NCBI GenBank assembly: GCA_016291375.1
Contig: JAEEXE010000001.1
Span: 91,544 to 155,543, forward strand
DNA length: 64,000 bases
Reading direction: 5' to 3'
Origin: Butyrivibrio sp.
Lineage (GTDB): Bacteria > Bacillota > Clostridia > Lachnospirales > Lachnospiraceae
This document shows, piece by piece, positions 9,244 through 17,423 of this stretch (position 1 is its first letter; each line of letters starts with the position of its first letter). The translations under genes and the position numbers were made by a program. The notes below the pieces were generated by a model, which saw nothing but the letters and a program-made list of their open reading frames with translations, made no database searches and was not told the DNA's origin.

Positions 9244-9753
9244 TTAGTTCTTCTTCTCTGCAAGGAACATTGTCATACTACGTCCCTCAACCTTGGGCTG
9301 CTTCTCGATAACAGCTACATCAGCAAGTGCCTCTGCAAAATCTGTAAGGATATGCACGCTTGCACCCATGTGAGCCATCTCTCTTCCGCGGAAACGAAGT
9401 GTGATCTTAACTCTGTTACCTTTCTCAAGGAACTTCTTGGCTGCATTGACCTTGGTATTGAGGTCATTGGTATCAATATTGGGAGAAAGTCTGATCTCCT
9501 TAATCTCTACTGTCTTCTGTTTCTTCTTAGCTTCCTTCTCTTTGCGAAGCTGCTCATACTTGAACTTGCCGTAATCAACAACTCTGCAAACAGGTGGCTT
9601 AGCGGTAGGAGCGATCATAACAAGATCAACACCCTCGTCATCAGCAACCTTTCTGGCATCCTGAATTGACATAACACCGAGCTGTTCGCCGTCAATTCCA
9701 ATCACGCGAACTTCCTTAGCTCTGATCTGTTCGTTAATAAATAACTCGCTAAT
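9244..9753 (-). CDS. infC: Translation initiation factor IF-3, started at a non-canonical ATT codon
   Basis: IF-3 binds the 30S subunit, blocks premature 50S joining and proofreads start codons. A conventional reading from GTG at 9705 would give 153 residues and cut off the conserved N-terminus. The frame continues upstream to an ATT at 9753-9751 with GGAGGA seven bases before it. This yields 169 residues and the family start (M)SELFINEQIRAKEV. No ATG, GTG or TTG occurs in frame between ATT and GTG. The rest shows IF-3 motifs such as AKPPVCRVVDYGKF, and GREMAHMG in the C-terminal domain. AUU starts of infC are known from E. coli and Bacillus relatives and permit self-control, because IF-3 rejects them. 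Confidence 0.95.
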   Translation of the reverse strand: MSELFINEQIRAKEVRVIGIDGEQLGVMSIQDARKVADDEGVDLVMIAPTAKPPVCRVVDYGKFKYEQLRKEKEAKKKQKTVEIKEIRLSPNIDTNDLNTKVNAAKKFLEKGNRVKITLRFRGREMAHMGASVHILTDFAEALADVAVIEKQPKVEGRSMTMFLAEKKN

Positions 9754-9903
9754 GGCCTTATCCTCCGAAATAATTAAAAAAGGTGAATGCGCAACGCATC
9801 CACCTAATCACACACAGAAAAATAATCTGTATCGAAAAGTTATTAACGCCTACTGGCAATGCCGCAGGGTGAGAGTGGATACTCTGCTTTGTTTTCAAAT
9901 ACT
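9754..9903 (-). promoter_or_regulatory. L20-type leader with transcription attenuator
   Basis: The roughly 150-base untranslated leader of infC ends in a strong terminator: GGTGGATGCG and CGCATTCACC pair around TTG (9783-9805) and are followed by TTTTTT, only about 25 bases before the ATT start. Upstream in the leader, GTATCCACT (about 9877-9885) can pair with the GGTGGATGC arm over nine base pairs with two G-U pairs, so two exclusive folds exist: terminator or antiterminator. In Bacillus, L20 binding to this kind of leader causes premature termination; the same logic is inferred here from position and folding. Confidence 0.82.
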
Positions 9904-9908
9904 AAAGT

Positions 9909-9938
9909 AATATATCACAACGCCACGTTATATGTCAA
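9909..9938 (-). promoter_or_regulatory. Promoter of infC-rpmI-rplT
   Basis: Minus-strand TTGACA and TATATT are separated by 18 bases. The predicted RNA start, near 9903, defines the 5' end of the L20-type leader. Confidence 0.75.
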
Positions 9939-9967
9939 CATCTTTTTTCTTTAATATATAGAAGGCG

Positions 9968-10540
9968 TCATCTCTTTCTCTTCTTGGCAACGCTGTAGCC
10001 AAATTTACCAAGTTTTTTGCCCAGGGTAAAATACTCACCGTGTGAATAAGCCACAAGATCTGCAGCCTTAAGGTCAAATCGTCCCTTAGCATCCATAAAT
10101 TTGTCATCTACGGTAACGCACATAACCTCAGCTATGAACATGTCATGACTTCCAAGCTCCACAACAGATTTAACCTTGCATTCTATGTTGACAGGGCTCT
10201 CAGCAATTCCCGGAGCCTCAACCTTATTGGATTTCTGGGGAGTAAGCTTCATTTCCTTGAATTTATCATAATCCTTACCGGATCTGACACCGCACCAGTC
10301 CGCGGCCCTTGTAAGGCTTGCACTTGTAAGATTGACAACAAATTCTCCCGTTTCCTTTATAATGTCGTAGGAATAGCGTTCCTTACGCACAGATATGGAG
10401 AGCATTGCAGGGCTGCTACAAATATTTCCCGCCCATGCAACCGTTATTATATTGGGTTTCTCTCCCGGTTTTTGGCAGCTGACCATCACCGCAGGTATGG
10501 GATAAAGCATATTTCCGGGCTTCCAGATTTCTTTTGCCAT
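9968..10540 (-). CDS. Flavin reductase family protein (FMN-binding)
   Basis: The 190-residue cytoplasmic protein has the flavin reductase-like split-barrel pattern: MLYPIPAVMVSC, IITVAWAGNICSSPAMLSISV and an ETGEFVVNLTS stretch. These features match the DIM6/NTAB and flavoredoxin-like group, which bind FMN and pass electrons to partner enzymes or small-molecule acceptors. The partner is unknown and neighbours give no clue. ATG at 10540 is preferred because AGAGGTG stands 3-4 bases away; GTG at 10546 is the alternative. An extended -10 (TGCTATACT, 10573-10581) lies upstream. Confidence 0.88.
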   Translation of the reverse strand: MAKEIWKPGNMLYPIPAVMVSCQKPGEKPNIITVAWAGNICSSPAMLSISVRKERYSYDIIKETGEFVVNLTSASLTRAADWCGVRSGKDYDKFKEMKLTPQKSNKVEAPGIAESPVNIECKVKSVVELGSHDMFIAEVMCVTVDDKFMDAKGRFDLKAADLVAYSHGEYFTLGKKLGKFGYSVAKKRKR

Positions 10541-10572
10541 ATTCACCTCTGAAATAGATAAATTTAGAAATT

Positions 10573-10581
10573 AGTATAGCA
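10573..10581 (-). promoter_or_regulatory. Extended -10 promoter of the flavin reductase gene
   Basis: Minus-strand TGCTATACT lies 33 bases before the ATG. The -35 region is poor. Confidence 0.45.
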
Positions 10582-10650
10582 CAATCGTCAGGTTTCATCA
10601 CTATTTAAAAAGAGTTTGGAATTTTTTCACAAATTAATTTGTTACTACGG

Positions 10651-10679
10651 TTGTTAAAGATACTTATTTTTTGTATAAT
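10651..10679 (+). promoter_or_regulatory. Promoter of the small membrane protein gene
   Basis: TTGTTA and TATAAT are separated by 17 bases, 42 bases before the ATG at 10722. Confidence 0.75.
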
Positions 10680-10721
10680 AGTTGTGAATAAGTTATTTTT
10701 ACACTCTTATGGGGAAAAGAT

Positions 10722-11177
10722 ATGAAAAAGATAGGAAAGATTTTAGCGGGATCATTTATATTCACGCTAGTGACGCTTACAATCGCAATTTCATACCTGA
10801 AAAACACCGTACCTGATGGCTATGAACTAAGGGAATTTGTCTATCTCGATTGTTCAACATTTGTAAACGTGATGTGGATCATAGCTACTATTGGAATAGT
10901 TGTTTCAGTCTTCAGAGGCATACTTCAAACAGACACAGACGGTAAATCCCAAAAGGTTTTGCCTATTGTTGGAATGATTCTTGTAACACTCACTGCCATA
11001 TTTTTGATTGGTGTCAGAATAACGATAAACAACTTTGCTGCAGAAATCGAAGGCAAAGAGTCAGTCAATCCGGATGGAACCCTTACTGTCGTAAAAGACT
11101 TTTATAATGATAATACTATAACCGCCATCTATACAAAAGAAGGCTTCTTATATAGGAAGATAATGGAACATAATTAA
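10722..11177 (+). CDS. Small membrane protein of unknown function
   Basis: I do not recognise a family. The 151 residues contain three likely membrane helices (about 7-25, 46-65 and 84-104), short connecting loops and a C-terminal segment of about 45 residues with the sequence NPDGTLTVVKDFYNDN. By the positive-inside rule the tail probably faces outside, but this is inference. GGGGA is 6 bases before ATG. The gene has its own promoter and a terminator shared with the convergent tRNA, so it is monocistronic. Confidence 0.75.
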   Translation: MKKIGKILAGSFIFTLVTLTIAISYLKNTVPDGYELREFVYLDCSTFVNVMWIIATIGIVVSVFRGILQTDTDGKSQKVLPIVGMILVTLTAIFLIGVRITINNFAAEIEGKESVNPDGTLTVVKDFYNDNTITAIYTKEGFLYRKIMEHN

Positions 11178-11217
11178 AGAATAGTTTTAGAACAAAAAAC
11201 TATTATGTGCAAAGCAA

Positions 11218-11244
11218 AACCCCGATGAATTCATCATCGGGGTT
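11218..11244. terminator. Bidirectional terminator
   Basis: A perfect 11-bp stem (AACCCCGATGA with TCATCGGGGTT) and a 5-base loop. A TT/TTTT tail on each side lets it end both the membrane protein mRNA and the tRNA-Trp transcript. Confidence 0.8.
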
Positions 11245-11258
11245 TTGTTAGTTATAAA

Positions 11259-11330
11259 CAGGGGAAGCAGGATTCGAACCCGCATGAACGGTTTTGGAGA
11301 CCGTGATACTAGCCATTGTATGATTCCCCT
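11259..11330 (-). tRNA. tRNA-Trp (anticodon CCA)
   Basis: All four arms fold on the minus strand. The acceptor stem is AGGGGAA with TTCCCCT, the D stem is ATAC/GTAT, the anticodon stem is ACGGT/ACCGT around loop CTCCAAA, and the T arm is GCGGG-TTCGAAT-CCTGC. The discriminator base is G, as is usual for bacterial tRNA-Trp. The 3' CCA is not encoded and must be added after transcription. A strong promoter lies 39 bases upstream. Confidence 0.95.
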
Positions 11331-11368
11331 AGGTATCATAAACAGTGCATTTCGCACCAACGAATGAA

Positions 11369-11397
11369 ATTATAGCATAGGGATATCCCCTTGTAAA
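11369..11397 (-). promoter_or_regulatory. Promoter of tRNA-Trp
   Basis: Minus-strand TTTACA and TATAAT are separated by 17 bases. The -35 box sits in a small palindrome, CCCCTTGTAAAGGGG. Confidence 0.85.
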
Positions 11398-11457
11398 GGG
11401 GTTTTCAGCAAAGTATAAAATAAATAGAAAATTGCTCTTAATTCTTCGGAAAGCCAA

Positions 11458-11485
11458 TTGTTTTGAATCGTAATTACGTTATAAT
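11458..11485 (+). promoter_or_regulatory. Probable promoter of the chemoreceptor gene
   Basis: TTGTTT and TATAAT are separated by 16 bases, 40 bases before the ATG. It is of moderate quality. Confidence 0.55.
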
Positions 11486-11525
11486 TTTTATATAACGTGT
11501 CATTAAATATGAAAGTGAGGCTTAT

Positions 11526-13316
11526 ATGGAAGAAAAAGCAAGAGTTAAGAAAATCCCATTTTTTAAGACCGTAACAGGAATGAACGTAATCAGTTATGTC
11601 GCACTACTTCTTTTGTTTATTCTTACAATCATCTCAGTTATCGGGCAGATGAACAACATGTCAACCACTGCCGCCGATTCATCGGAGCTCATTGAAAGTG
11701 TAATGGATGACATTCGTGTATTTGAAGTTGACATGCGCATTATCGATAATGATGGTTTTGCTATGGCAGCCATGTATGATACCATTAAAGGCCTTGGTCA
11801 GATTGAGACCAAGATTCCCGAAATGAAAACTTGCCTCACAGAGATGGAAGAATCCGTTAACGGCATGGTAGACTCCTTCACAAAAATATCAGGCTATAGC
11901 GGAGATACTGTCGGTCTCGATGCTGCTAAACAGATCCAGAGTCTTTTTGCAACATACAAAGACGAGTATACACGCGTAATAGCAGCAGGAGAAACAGGTG
12001 ATGTAGACACTATCGTTTCCGTTGTATACGGCGAGGCTGCCGGAGAACTTGCAAGTCTCAAAGAACAGCTTTCCATAATGGATGAAGAAATAGTAAAGGC
12101 TCAGGCGCAGAGTAAGGCCAGAGTATCAGCAAGTCGTAACAGTGCCCTTGCCTTTGTAAATATAGTAACATTCATATATGTAGCAGCGATTGCTATATCT
12201 CTTTTCTACAACTATAGAAAAGTTGGTAAAAAAGTTAATGAGATCGCAGCTGAGATCAACACTATAATTGATGACATCAACAACGATAAGGGTGATCTTA
12301 CAGTTCGTTTGCAGACAGAGACATCCTCAGAGCTTGTAAATGTAAAGAACGGTTTCAACCACTTTATTGAAACTCTGCAGGGTATTCTTAAGGAAGTTAA
12401 GGACGGTACTGTTGTTCTCACGGAATCTTCTGATAATATGACAAGGCAGATCCATCTTGCCAGTGATAATATCACAAATACATCTGCTGCCCTTGAAGAG
12501 CTTTCAGCAAGTATGCAGAATGTATCGGAGACAGCCGGCACTATCGATCAACGACTCAATGAAGTTAAGAATGCCACACAGAATATCAACTCCGGCGTAA
12601 ACGAAGGTGTTTCCAAAGCCGAGGAAATCCGTAACGAAGCAGTTGACATCAAGAACGATGCTCAGACCAAGAAGGACAATACAGGTAATAAGATGGAAAC
12701 CCTTTCACAGGTTCTCGAGCAGTCTGTTAAAGATAGTGAGAAGGTTGCCCAGATCAGTGAACTTACCAATGTCATCCTGGATATTGCATCCCAGACCAAC
12801 CTCCTTGCTCTTAACGCATCCATTGAGGCTGCAAGGGCAGGTGAAGCAGGTAAAGGATTTGCGGTTGTTGCTGAAGAGATCAGCTCCCTTGCTGAGAACT
12901 CAAGGCAGACAGCAGGAAACATTCAGGTTATCAGTAATGAAGTTACCACAGCTGTTAAATCTCTTGCAGACAACGCTATGCACGTGCTTGATTTCATCAA
13001 CTCAACCGTTCTAAGCGATTATGATTCCTTTGTTGATACAGGTGAAAAATATGAATCAACAGCGTCCTTTATCAATGACGTTCTTGATCATATCTCCGAT
13101 CAGACAAGACAGCTTAATAATATCATGGCAGAGATGGCGGATGCGGTTTCTTCCATTACAGATTCCGTTCATCAGTCCTCTGAAGCAATCAACCAGTCAG
13201 CTGGAAACTCCCAGGATATTGTTGATGAGATCACAGGAATCAGTACTGCAATGGATACCAATAATGACGTAACAGACAGACTTAACACAAGTACCAAGAA
13301 GTTCGTAAATATCTGA
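11526..13316 (+). CDS. Methyl-accepting chemotaxis protein
   Basis: Full chemoreceptor of 596 residues. Transmembrane helix 1 is at about 17-37. An extracellular four-helix-type sensor follows to about 205, then helix 2 at about 208-227. A HAMP linker (about 230-285) and the cytoplasmic signalling coiled coil come next, with the invariant tip [20 protein letters not shown] near residues 422-441. It controls the CheA kinase in response to an outside ligand that cannot be named from sequence. AAGTGAGG precedes the ATG. It is monocistronic, with a promoter upstream and a strong terminator. Unlike the receptor at the start of the window, its tip reads [10 protein letters not shown] instead of [10 protein letters not shown]. 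Confidence 0.96.
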   Translation: MEEKARVKKIPFFKTVTGMNVISYVALLLLFILTIISVIGQMNNMSTTAADSSELIESVMDDIRVFEVDMRIIDNDGFAMAAMYDTIKGLGQIETKIPEMKTCLTEMEESVNGMVDSFTKISGYSGDTVGLDAAKQIQSLFATYKDEYTRVIAAGETGDVDTIVSVVYGEAAGELASLKEQLSIMDEEIVKAQAQSKARVSASRNSALAFVNIVTFIYVAAIAISLFYNYRKVGKKVNEIAAEINTIIDDINNDKGDLTVRLQTETSSELVNVKNGFNHFIETLQGILKEVKDGTVVLTESSDNMTRQIHLASDNITNTSAALEELSASMQNVSETAGTIDQRLNEVKNATQNINSGVNEGVSKAEEIRNEAVDIKNDAQTKKDNTGNKMETLSQVLEQSVKDSEKVAQISELTNVILDIASQTNLLALNASIEAARAGEAGKGFAVVAEEISSLAENSRQTAGNIQVISNEVTTAVKSLADNAMHVLDFINSTVLSDYDSFVDTGEKYESTASFINDVLDHISDQTRQLNNIMAEMADAVSSITDSVHQSSEAINQSAGNSQDIVDEITGISTAMDTNNDVTDRLNTSTKKFVNI

Positions 13317-13351
13317 TCTCGTTATTTCTTTATAAGCCTATATAAATACAG

Positions 13352-13389
13352 CACACCTCTTTATCATAGTTATAAAGGGGTGTGTTTTT
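13352..13389 (+). terminator. Terminator of the chemoreceptor gene
   Basis: CACACCTCTTTAT pairs with ATAAAGGGGTGTG (one G-U) and is followed by TTTTT. Confidence 0.88.
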
Positions 13390-13391
13390 AA

Positions 13392-13420
13392 TTGATAGGA
13401 ATATGCCAAAATGTTATACT
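13392..13420 (+). promoter_or_regulatory. Promoter of the cyclophilin gene
   Basis: TTGATA and TATACT are separated by 17 bases. It begins directly after the preceding terminator and lies 66 bases before the TTG start. Confidence 0.75.
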
Positions 13421-13486
13421 ATCGGGGTATAAAAAGATACGGTAGAAAATTATTTTGTACCAAATATTATCCAGGAGGAAAAGAAA

Positions 13487-14008
13487 TTGGCTCAGAATCC
13501 TATTGTTACATTCACAATGGAAAACGGCGATGTTATCAAGGCAGAGCTCTATCCCGAGATTGCCCCCAACACCGTTAATAACTTTATTTCACTTATTCAG
13601 AAAAATTTCTATGACGGACTTATTTTTCACAGAGTAATCCGCGGATTTATGCTCCAGGGCGGAGACCCGGAAGGAACAGGAATGGGCGGCCCGGGATATG
13701 GTATTAAGGGTGAGTTCTCATCTAACGGCTTTAAGAACGATCTCAAGCATACTGAGGGCGTTCTCTCTATGGCTAGATCTATGATGCCCAACTCAGCCGG
13801 ATCTCAGTTCTTTATCATGCACAAGGATGCTCCTCACCTTGATGGTGACTACGCAGCATTTGGTAAGGTTACAGAAGGAATGGACATCGTAAATAAAATT
13901 GCCGAGACAGACACAGACTACAATGATCGTCCTGTAGTTAATCAGGTAATGAAGACAGTTACAGTCGAGACTTTTGGTGTAGATTATCCCGAGCCTGAAA
14001 AATACTGA
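13487..14008 (+). CDS. Peptidyl-prolyl cis-trans isomerase, cyclophilin type
   Basis: The product is a 173-residue cytoplasmic cyclophilin without a signal peptide. Cyclophilins speed cis-trans isomerisation of proline bonds during protein folding. Motifs are FHRVIRGFMLQGGDP (Arg of the active site), SMARSMMPNSAGSQFFI and HLDGDYAAFGKV. The start is TTG at 13487, with AGGAGG exactly 8 bases upstream and no ATG nearby. The gene is monocistronic between its own promoter and a perfect-stem terminator. Confidence 0.95.
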   Translation: MAQNPIVTFTMENGDVIKAELYPEIAPNTVNNFISLIQKNFYDGLIFHRVIRGFMLQGGDPEGTGMGGPGYGIKGEFSSNGFKNDLKHTEGVLSMARSMMPNSAGSQFFIMHKDAPHLDGDYAAFGKVTEGMDIVNKIAETDTDYNDRPVVNQVMKTVTVETFGVDYPEPEKY

Positions 14009-14040
14009 TTGTATAACGGGTATTGTCTTGTACAACGAAT

Positions 14041-14072
14041 AAAAGATCCGCGGATACCGCGGATCTTTTTTT
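14041..14072. terminator. Bidirectional terminator
   Basis: A perfect 13-bp stem (AAAAGATCCGCGG with CCGCGGATCTTTT) with a 3-base loop and a T tail on both strands. It ends the cyclophilin gene and the convergent LprI-like gene. Confidence 0.88.
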
Positions 14073-14103
14073 GTTCATAACATAACTTTTATGCCCTGAT
14101 TCT

Positions 14104-15123
14104 TTATTTTACTCTATCTGCAAAAATAGAATCCTCGCAGATTTCTTCAAGAGTATTAGTGAATGAGAGAACAACTGTATTCTCATCATCAAAAGCCTTT
14201 TTAAGCTCATAATATCCGCCGCTTTTCTCAAATACTATAGTGTCCGTAGATCCACAATAGCCATATACATCAAGGTCACTTAAGAGATCGCCACCTGTAA
14301 TCCATACAGTCCAGTTAGTGTCCGGAACACCATAATCACACTCAGCCGATTTCTGAACTCCTATAACAGCTCCCCTGCTTTCGTCAAACATCCACTCACC
14401 CTGAAGATCTGTAAATACATCATCAAGTGTTTTCATATTATCAAATTCCTTCTGAACGTCTGCGGGAACAGAAAAACTTTCTCCTCTTGCGTCTGCCAAA
14501 TAACCTGCAACTGTATATACACGTGCATGAGTAATTTCCTCTGCTTCCGTAGCCTCAAGCATTGGTTGCATTGAGCCGCCTTTTGCATAAAATCCCGCAA
14601 CTGTAGAATTCTTCTCTTTCTCGGAAATCCATGCCTTCTGCTCCTTTACGAGCTTATCCTTTGTAGATGCATCCACCTCTTCTGTGAGCCTGTTCCAAAG
14701 AGAATTAAGCTCATCATCCCATATTTTAAAGCACTCACCGGCAAAAATATTCATTTCCTGCTGGCCTGCATTGGAAGAATCCCAATTATCGCTATGCTCT
14801 TTAGCCTTTGCTTCTACCTCAGCCAGCTCATCCTGAATGCTCTTGCCTGATGTTGCATCTGCCTTTTGATCGCCGTTATTATCGGATGCCGCATCTTCTT
14901 TCTGTTCATTGGAAGTATTGGTATCAGCAGTCTCACCTGTTGATACAATAGTCTCCTGCTCTGCATTGATATCTTCGACTTTTCCGGTTTCAGTCTTAGT
15001 TTTAGACATGAATATAACAAATGCGCCGATAACAAATACGATAATAACAGTGAAAATTGCAATAATTATCGCAATTATCGAATATAAACCATTAGCCTCA
15101 TTTTTTCTTTTCTTTCTACTCAT
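14104..15123 (-). CDS. Membrane-anchored protein with LprI-type (DUF1311) domain
   Basis: The 339 residues form an N-terminal anchor (basic MSRKKRK, then a helix at about 14-40) and a Glu/Asp/Asn-rich linker (about 45-110). A helical domain at about 110-190 has the DUF1311/LprI-like pattern ELNSLWNRLTEEV and LVKEQKAWISEKEK. The last 110 residues look like a beta-rich domain of unknown type, with two cysteines (about 262 and 284). DUF1311 domains occur in the mycobacterial lysozyme inhibitor LprI, but inhibition here is only a possibility. The bulk is predicted to be outside the cell. AAGGAGGA precedes the ATG. Confidence 0.75.
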   Translation of the reverse strand: MSRKKRKNEANGLYSIIAIIIAIFTVIIVFVIGAFVIFMSKTKTETGKVEDINAEQETIVSTGETADTNTSNEQKEDAASDNNGDQKADATSGKSIQDELAEVEAKAKEHSDNWDSSNAGQQEMNIFAGECFKIWDDELNSLWNRLTEEVDASTKDKLVKEQKAWISEKEKNSTVAGFYAKGGSMQPMLEATEAEEITHARVYTVAGYLADARGESFSVPADVQKEFDNMKTLDDVFTDLQGEWMFDESRGAVIGVQKSAECDYGVPDTNWTVWITGGDLLSDLDVYGYCGSTDTIVFEKSGGYYELKKAFDDENTVVLSFTNTLEEICEDSIFADRVK

Positions 15124-15154
15124 CTTTTCCTCCTTCTATAAGCCTTTCTTTTCC

Positions 15155-15192
15155 AACAAAAAGAAGCATTGAGACTATTCTCAATGCTTCTT
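15155..15192 (-). terminator. Terminator of the four-repeat secreted protein gene
   Basis: A perfect 14-bp stem (AAGAAGCATTGAGA / TCTCAATGCTTCTT) is followed on the minus strand by TTTTTG. Confidence 0.88.
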
Positions 15193-15216
15193 TGTTATAG
15201 CATCCTACTATTAAGA

Positions 15217-16248
15217 TCAATGAAGAATTACTGCCTTGGCGTGGTAATATCCATCATCTCCACGCTCACACTCAATCTTAAGCTTAGTGTTATATACTAC
15301 TACGGGACATCTTGAGAAATTTGTCTCTGAATCAAGTTTGATCTCCATGATTCCACTACTTGTCTCAAATGATATTGTATTTTCTGTAGTCTCAGATGTT
15401 ACTCGTCCGGATACCACTACATTGGTATTAGCATCACAATTTGCCTTTGAAGCTCGTGAATTGGAATCGTTGACAATCTTGGATATGTGATTCCATGAAT
15501 CACTTCCTCTGTAGTAATATGCGGTAATCTTCTGACCGGGAATAAGAACTCTACACTCTGTTGCATCTGTTGCCAGATCAAGAATAAAATCCATTGTACC
15601 ACCGGAAGTCTTAAGTTTAAGTGTTGAAGTTGTTGTGCCCTTCTCAACTCTACCGGTTACTTCTGTTCCCTTAGCTTCAATATCAGCACTTGAGGATCCG
15701 CTTCCTGCAGGTCTTACAGAAATAGCGTGCATGTAAGCATCGCTTCCTCTTGCGCACTCAATCTCTACCTTCTGATCAAGAACAAGATATCTGATACCGC
15801 TAAGATCTGTGCTGCCGTCAACCTTGATCTCCATTGTTCCGTCTTTTGCCTTGAGGTATATCTTGGAGCTTGTAGTTCCCTTTGCTATTCTTCCTACGAC
15901 AGTAGACTTCTTGTCTTTATCGACATCAGCATCTTCGGATTTGCTATCAGCCTTTAGCTTGGAGGCATGCCAATACTCATCATCACCTCTGTAGCAATCA
16001 GCGATTATCTTGTCACCCTTCATAAGGAACTTTGCTTCTGATGTATCTGTCTGTGAATCAATCTTGATCTCTACTGTTCCGCCTGAAGTAGAGAGACACA
16101 ACTTCTCGGCTGTGGTATTCTCGCCAACCTTACCCGTAAATGTAATCTCGGTTGCAGCATACGCCTTTACAGGTATAGCCAGTATTCCCGTTAATACCAG
16201 CAGCATCATCAACGTTGCGCTTAAAAATGTTGATATGCCTTTTTTCAT
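15217..16248 (-). CDS. Secreted protein with four tandem beta-rich repeats
   Basis: I do not recognise a named family. ATG at 16248 has GGGGA upstream and starts a clear signal peptide (residues 1-31, ending VKAYA), so the 343-residue protein is exported. The mature part is four tandem repeats of about 75-80 residues. Each has a TG(K/R)V..GTT-like opening, a short SGGTMEIKID-like strand pair, an acidic TD.S step, then a Cys or Tyr followed by RG(D/S)D and HA. Repeat borders are near 34, 116, 197 and 276. The pattern suggests small beta barrels or sandwiches that bind a surface or ligand. It has its own terminator. Confidence 0.75.
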   Translation of the reverse strand: MKKGISTFLSATLMMLLVLTGILAIPVKAYAATEITFTGKVGENTTAEKLCLSTSGGTVEIKIDSQTDTSEAKFLMKGDKIIADCYRGDDEYWHASKLKADSKSEDADVDKDKKSTVVGRIAKGTTSSKIYLKAKDGTMEIKVDGSTDLSGIRYLVLDQKVEIECARGSDAYMHAISVRPAGSGSSSADIEAKGTEVTGRVEKGTTTSTLKLKTSGGTMDFILDLATDATECRVLIPGQKITAYYYRGSDSWNHISKIVNDSNSRASKANCDANTNVVVSGRVTSETTENTISFETSSGIMEIKLDSETNFSRCPVVVYNTKLKIECERGDDGYYHAKAVILH

Positions 16249-16452
16249 AATGTGTTCCCCTTTCAAAAACAATACAAAAATTAAACTCAAATATAATTCA
16301 TCTGACAAAAATACAAAATATCCGTACTTTCATATCATATTATACATCATCTTGTGCCTAAATGCTCACTTTTTCATCAAAAAATCATATTTTTCCGCTA
16401 TTTTTTGCGATTTTTTTGCCATAAAGGGTATTACATCTTCAATCCGAAGGCA
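16249..16452. other. Intergenic gap with a weak promoter
   Basis: This 204-base AT-rich gap has a minus-strand TATAAT at 16339-16344 as a likely -10 for the four-repeat protein, but no good -35. No convincing terminator for the upstream TPR gene is visible. Confidence 0.4.
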
Positions 16453-17421
16453 TCACCAACGCTTTATACTAATGCTTCCCTCTGACTCTCCCTGTCCTCC
16501 GGGACCGGGATTTGTATTGCTTCCATTGCCGGAACCACCGTTATTCTGGTCTTGTCCATTATCTGAGCCGCCGTTATTCTGATCTTCTCCGTTATCTGAG
16601 CCACCGTTGTTCTCATCGTCTCCATTATCGGAACCACCGTTGTTCTCATCATCTCCATTATCGGAGCCGCTGTTGTTCTGGTCATTACCATCATTAGATC
16701 CGTTGTTCTGATCCTGTTGCTTTTCATTCTGGTTGTTCTGATATTCGCGTTGTTCCTCACGGCGCTCTTTCATGGCGTTATCTTTGTTGTCCTGAAGCTT
16801 GTCTTTTTGCTTGTTTTCCTTGCTTCCACCGCTGCTACCGCCGCCGCTGTTATCCTGATTGTTATTATCGTTCTGATCGTTATCCTGAGACTCTTGCTGA
16901 TCGGGATTCTTCAGGCGTTCTATCATCTTATCAATATCTTCTTTGAGCTGCTGAGCATCCTTATCCCTGTAATCATCGCCTTCATCTACAGCCCAACCAT
17001 TCTCAAGCAGTACATCTCTCGCCTTATACAGTACAAAAAGAGCTGTATCTATCTTTTCCTGTGAATCAAGATCGTAAAAGTCTATGGTATTACAGTATGC
17101 AAGAGCAAGATTAATCCTTATCGAACATTCTCTTTTGGAATCCGGATACATTGACAGAGCCTTCTCATAATATCCAACCGCAGACTCATACTCTTTTCTC
17201 TCATAACTGACATTTCCAAGGTTGTAATACGGAACAAAGCTCTCAGGGAAATTAAGGTACAAAAGCTTGCTCTCGCTATCAACCTTATACTGAGCATCAT
17301 CGTATGCTTTTACAAAGCTATGGTTGACCCAGAATCTGCCAATAAATGAAATTGCAAGTATCAATATAGGGATTGAAAACACAATCATCAATGTATACTT
17401 AAGAGGTGTTTTATTATTCAT
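16453..17421 (-). CDS. TPR protein with low-complexity tail, last gene of the MoxR-VWA cluster
   Basis: The product has 322 residues from ATG at 17421, chosen for GGGAGG 8 bases upstream; an in-frame ATG at 17454 would overlap the previous gene. A membrane helix lies at about 9-27. Tetratricopeptide repeats follow (about 58-100, with VPYYNLGNVSYERKEYESAV and YYEKALSMYP). From about residue 175 the protein is almost only Asn, Gln, Asp, Gly, Ser and Glu. It resembles BatC/BatE proteins of Bat clusters, whose TPRs are thought to contact the VWA partners. The tail's function is unknown; the 11-residue repeats in it may vary in number. Confidence 0.8.
   Translation of the reverse strand: MNNKTPLKYTLMIVFSIPILILAISFIGRFWVNHSFVKAYDDAQYKVDSESKLLYLNFPESFVPYYNLGNVSYERKEYESAVGYYEKALSMYPDSKRECSIRINLALAYCNTIDFYDLDSQEKIDTALFVLYKARDVLLENGWAVDEGDDYRDKDAQQLKEDIDKMIERLKNPDQQESQDNDQNDNNNQDNSGGGSSGGSKENKQKDKLQDNKDNAMKERREEQREYQNNQNEKQQDQNNGSNDGNDQNNSGSDNGDDENNGGSDNGDDENNGGSDNGEDQNNGGSDNGQDQNNGGSGNGSNTNPGPGGQGESEGSISIKRW
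16537..16668 (-). repeat. 33-bp tandem repeat in the TPR gene
   Basis: Four in-frame units encode GSDNGDDENNG, GSDNGDDENNG, GSDNGEDQNNG and GSDNGQDQNNG. A fifth, degenerate unit follows. Confidence 0.85.
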
Positions 17422-17423
17422 TG

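Noticed and set aside
11387..11401. CCCCTTGTAAAGGGG palindrome as a terminator or operator near tRNA-Trp
   Set aside because: It overlaps the -35 box by composition, its stem is short, and no gene ends before it; probably chance.
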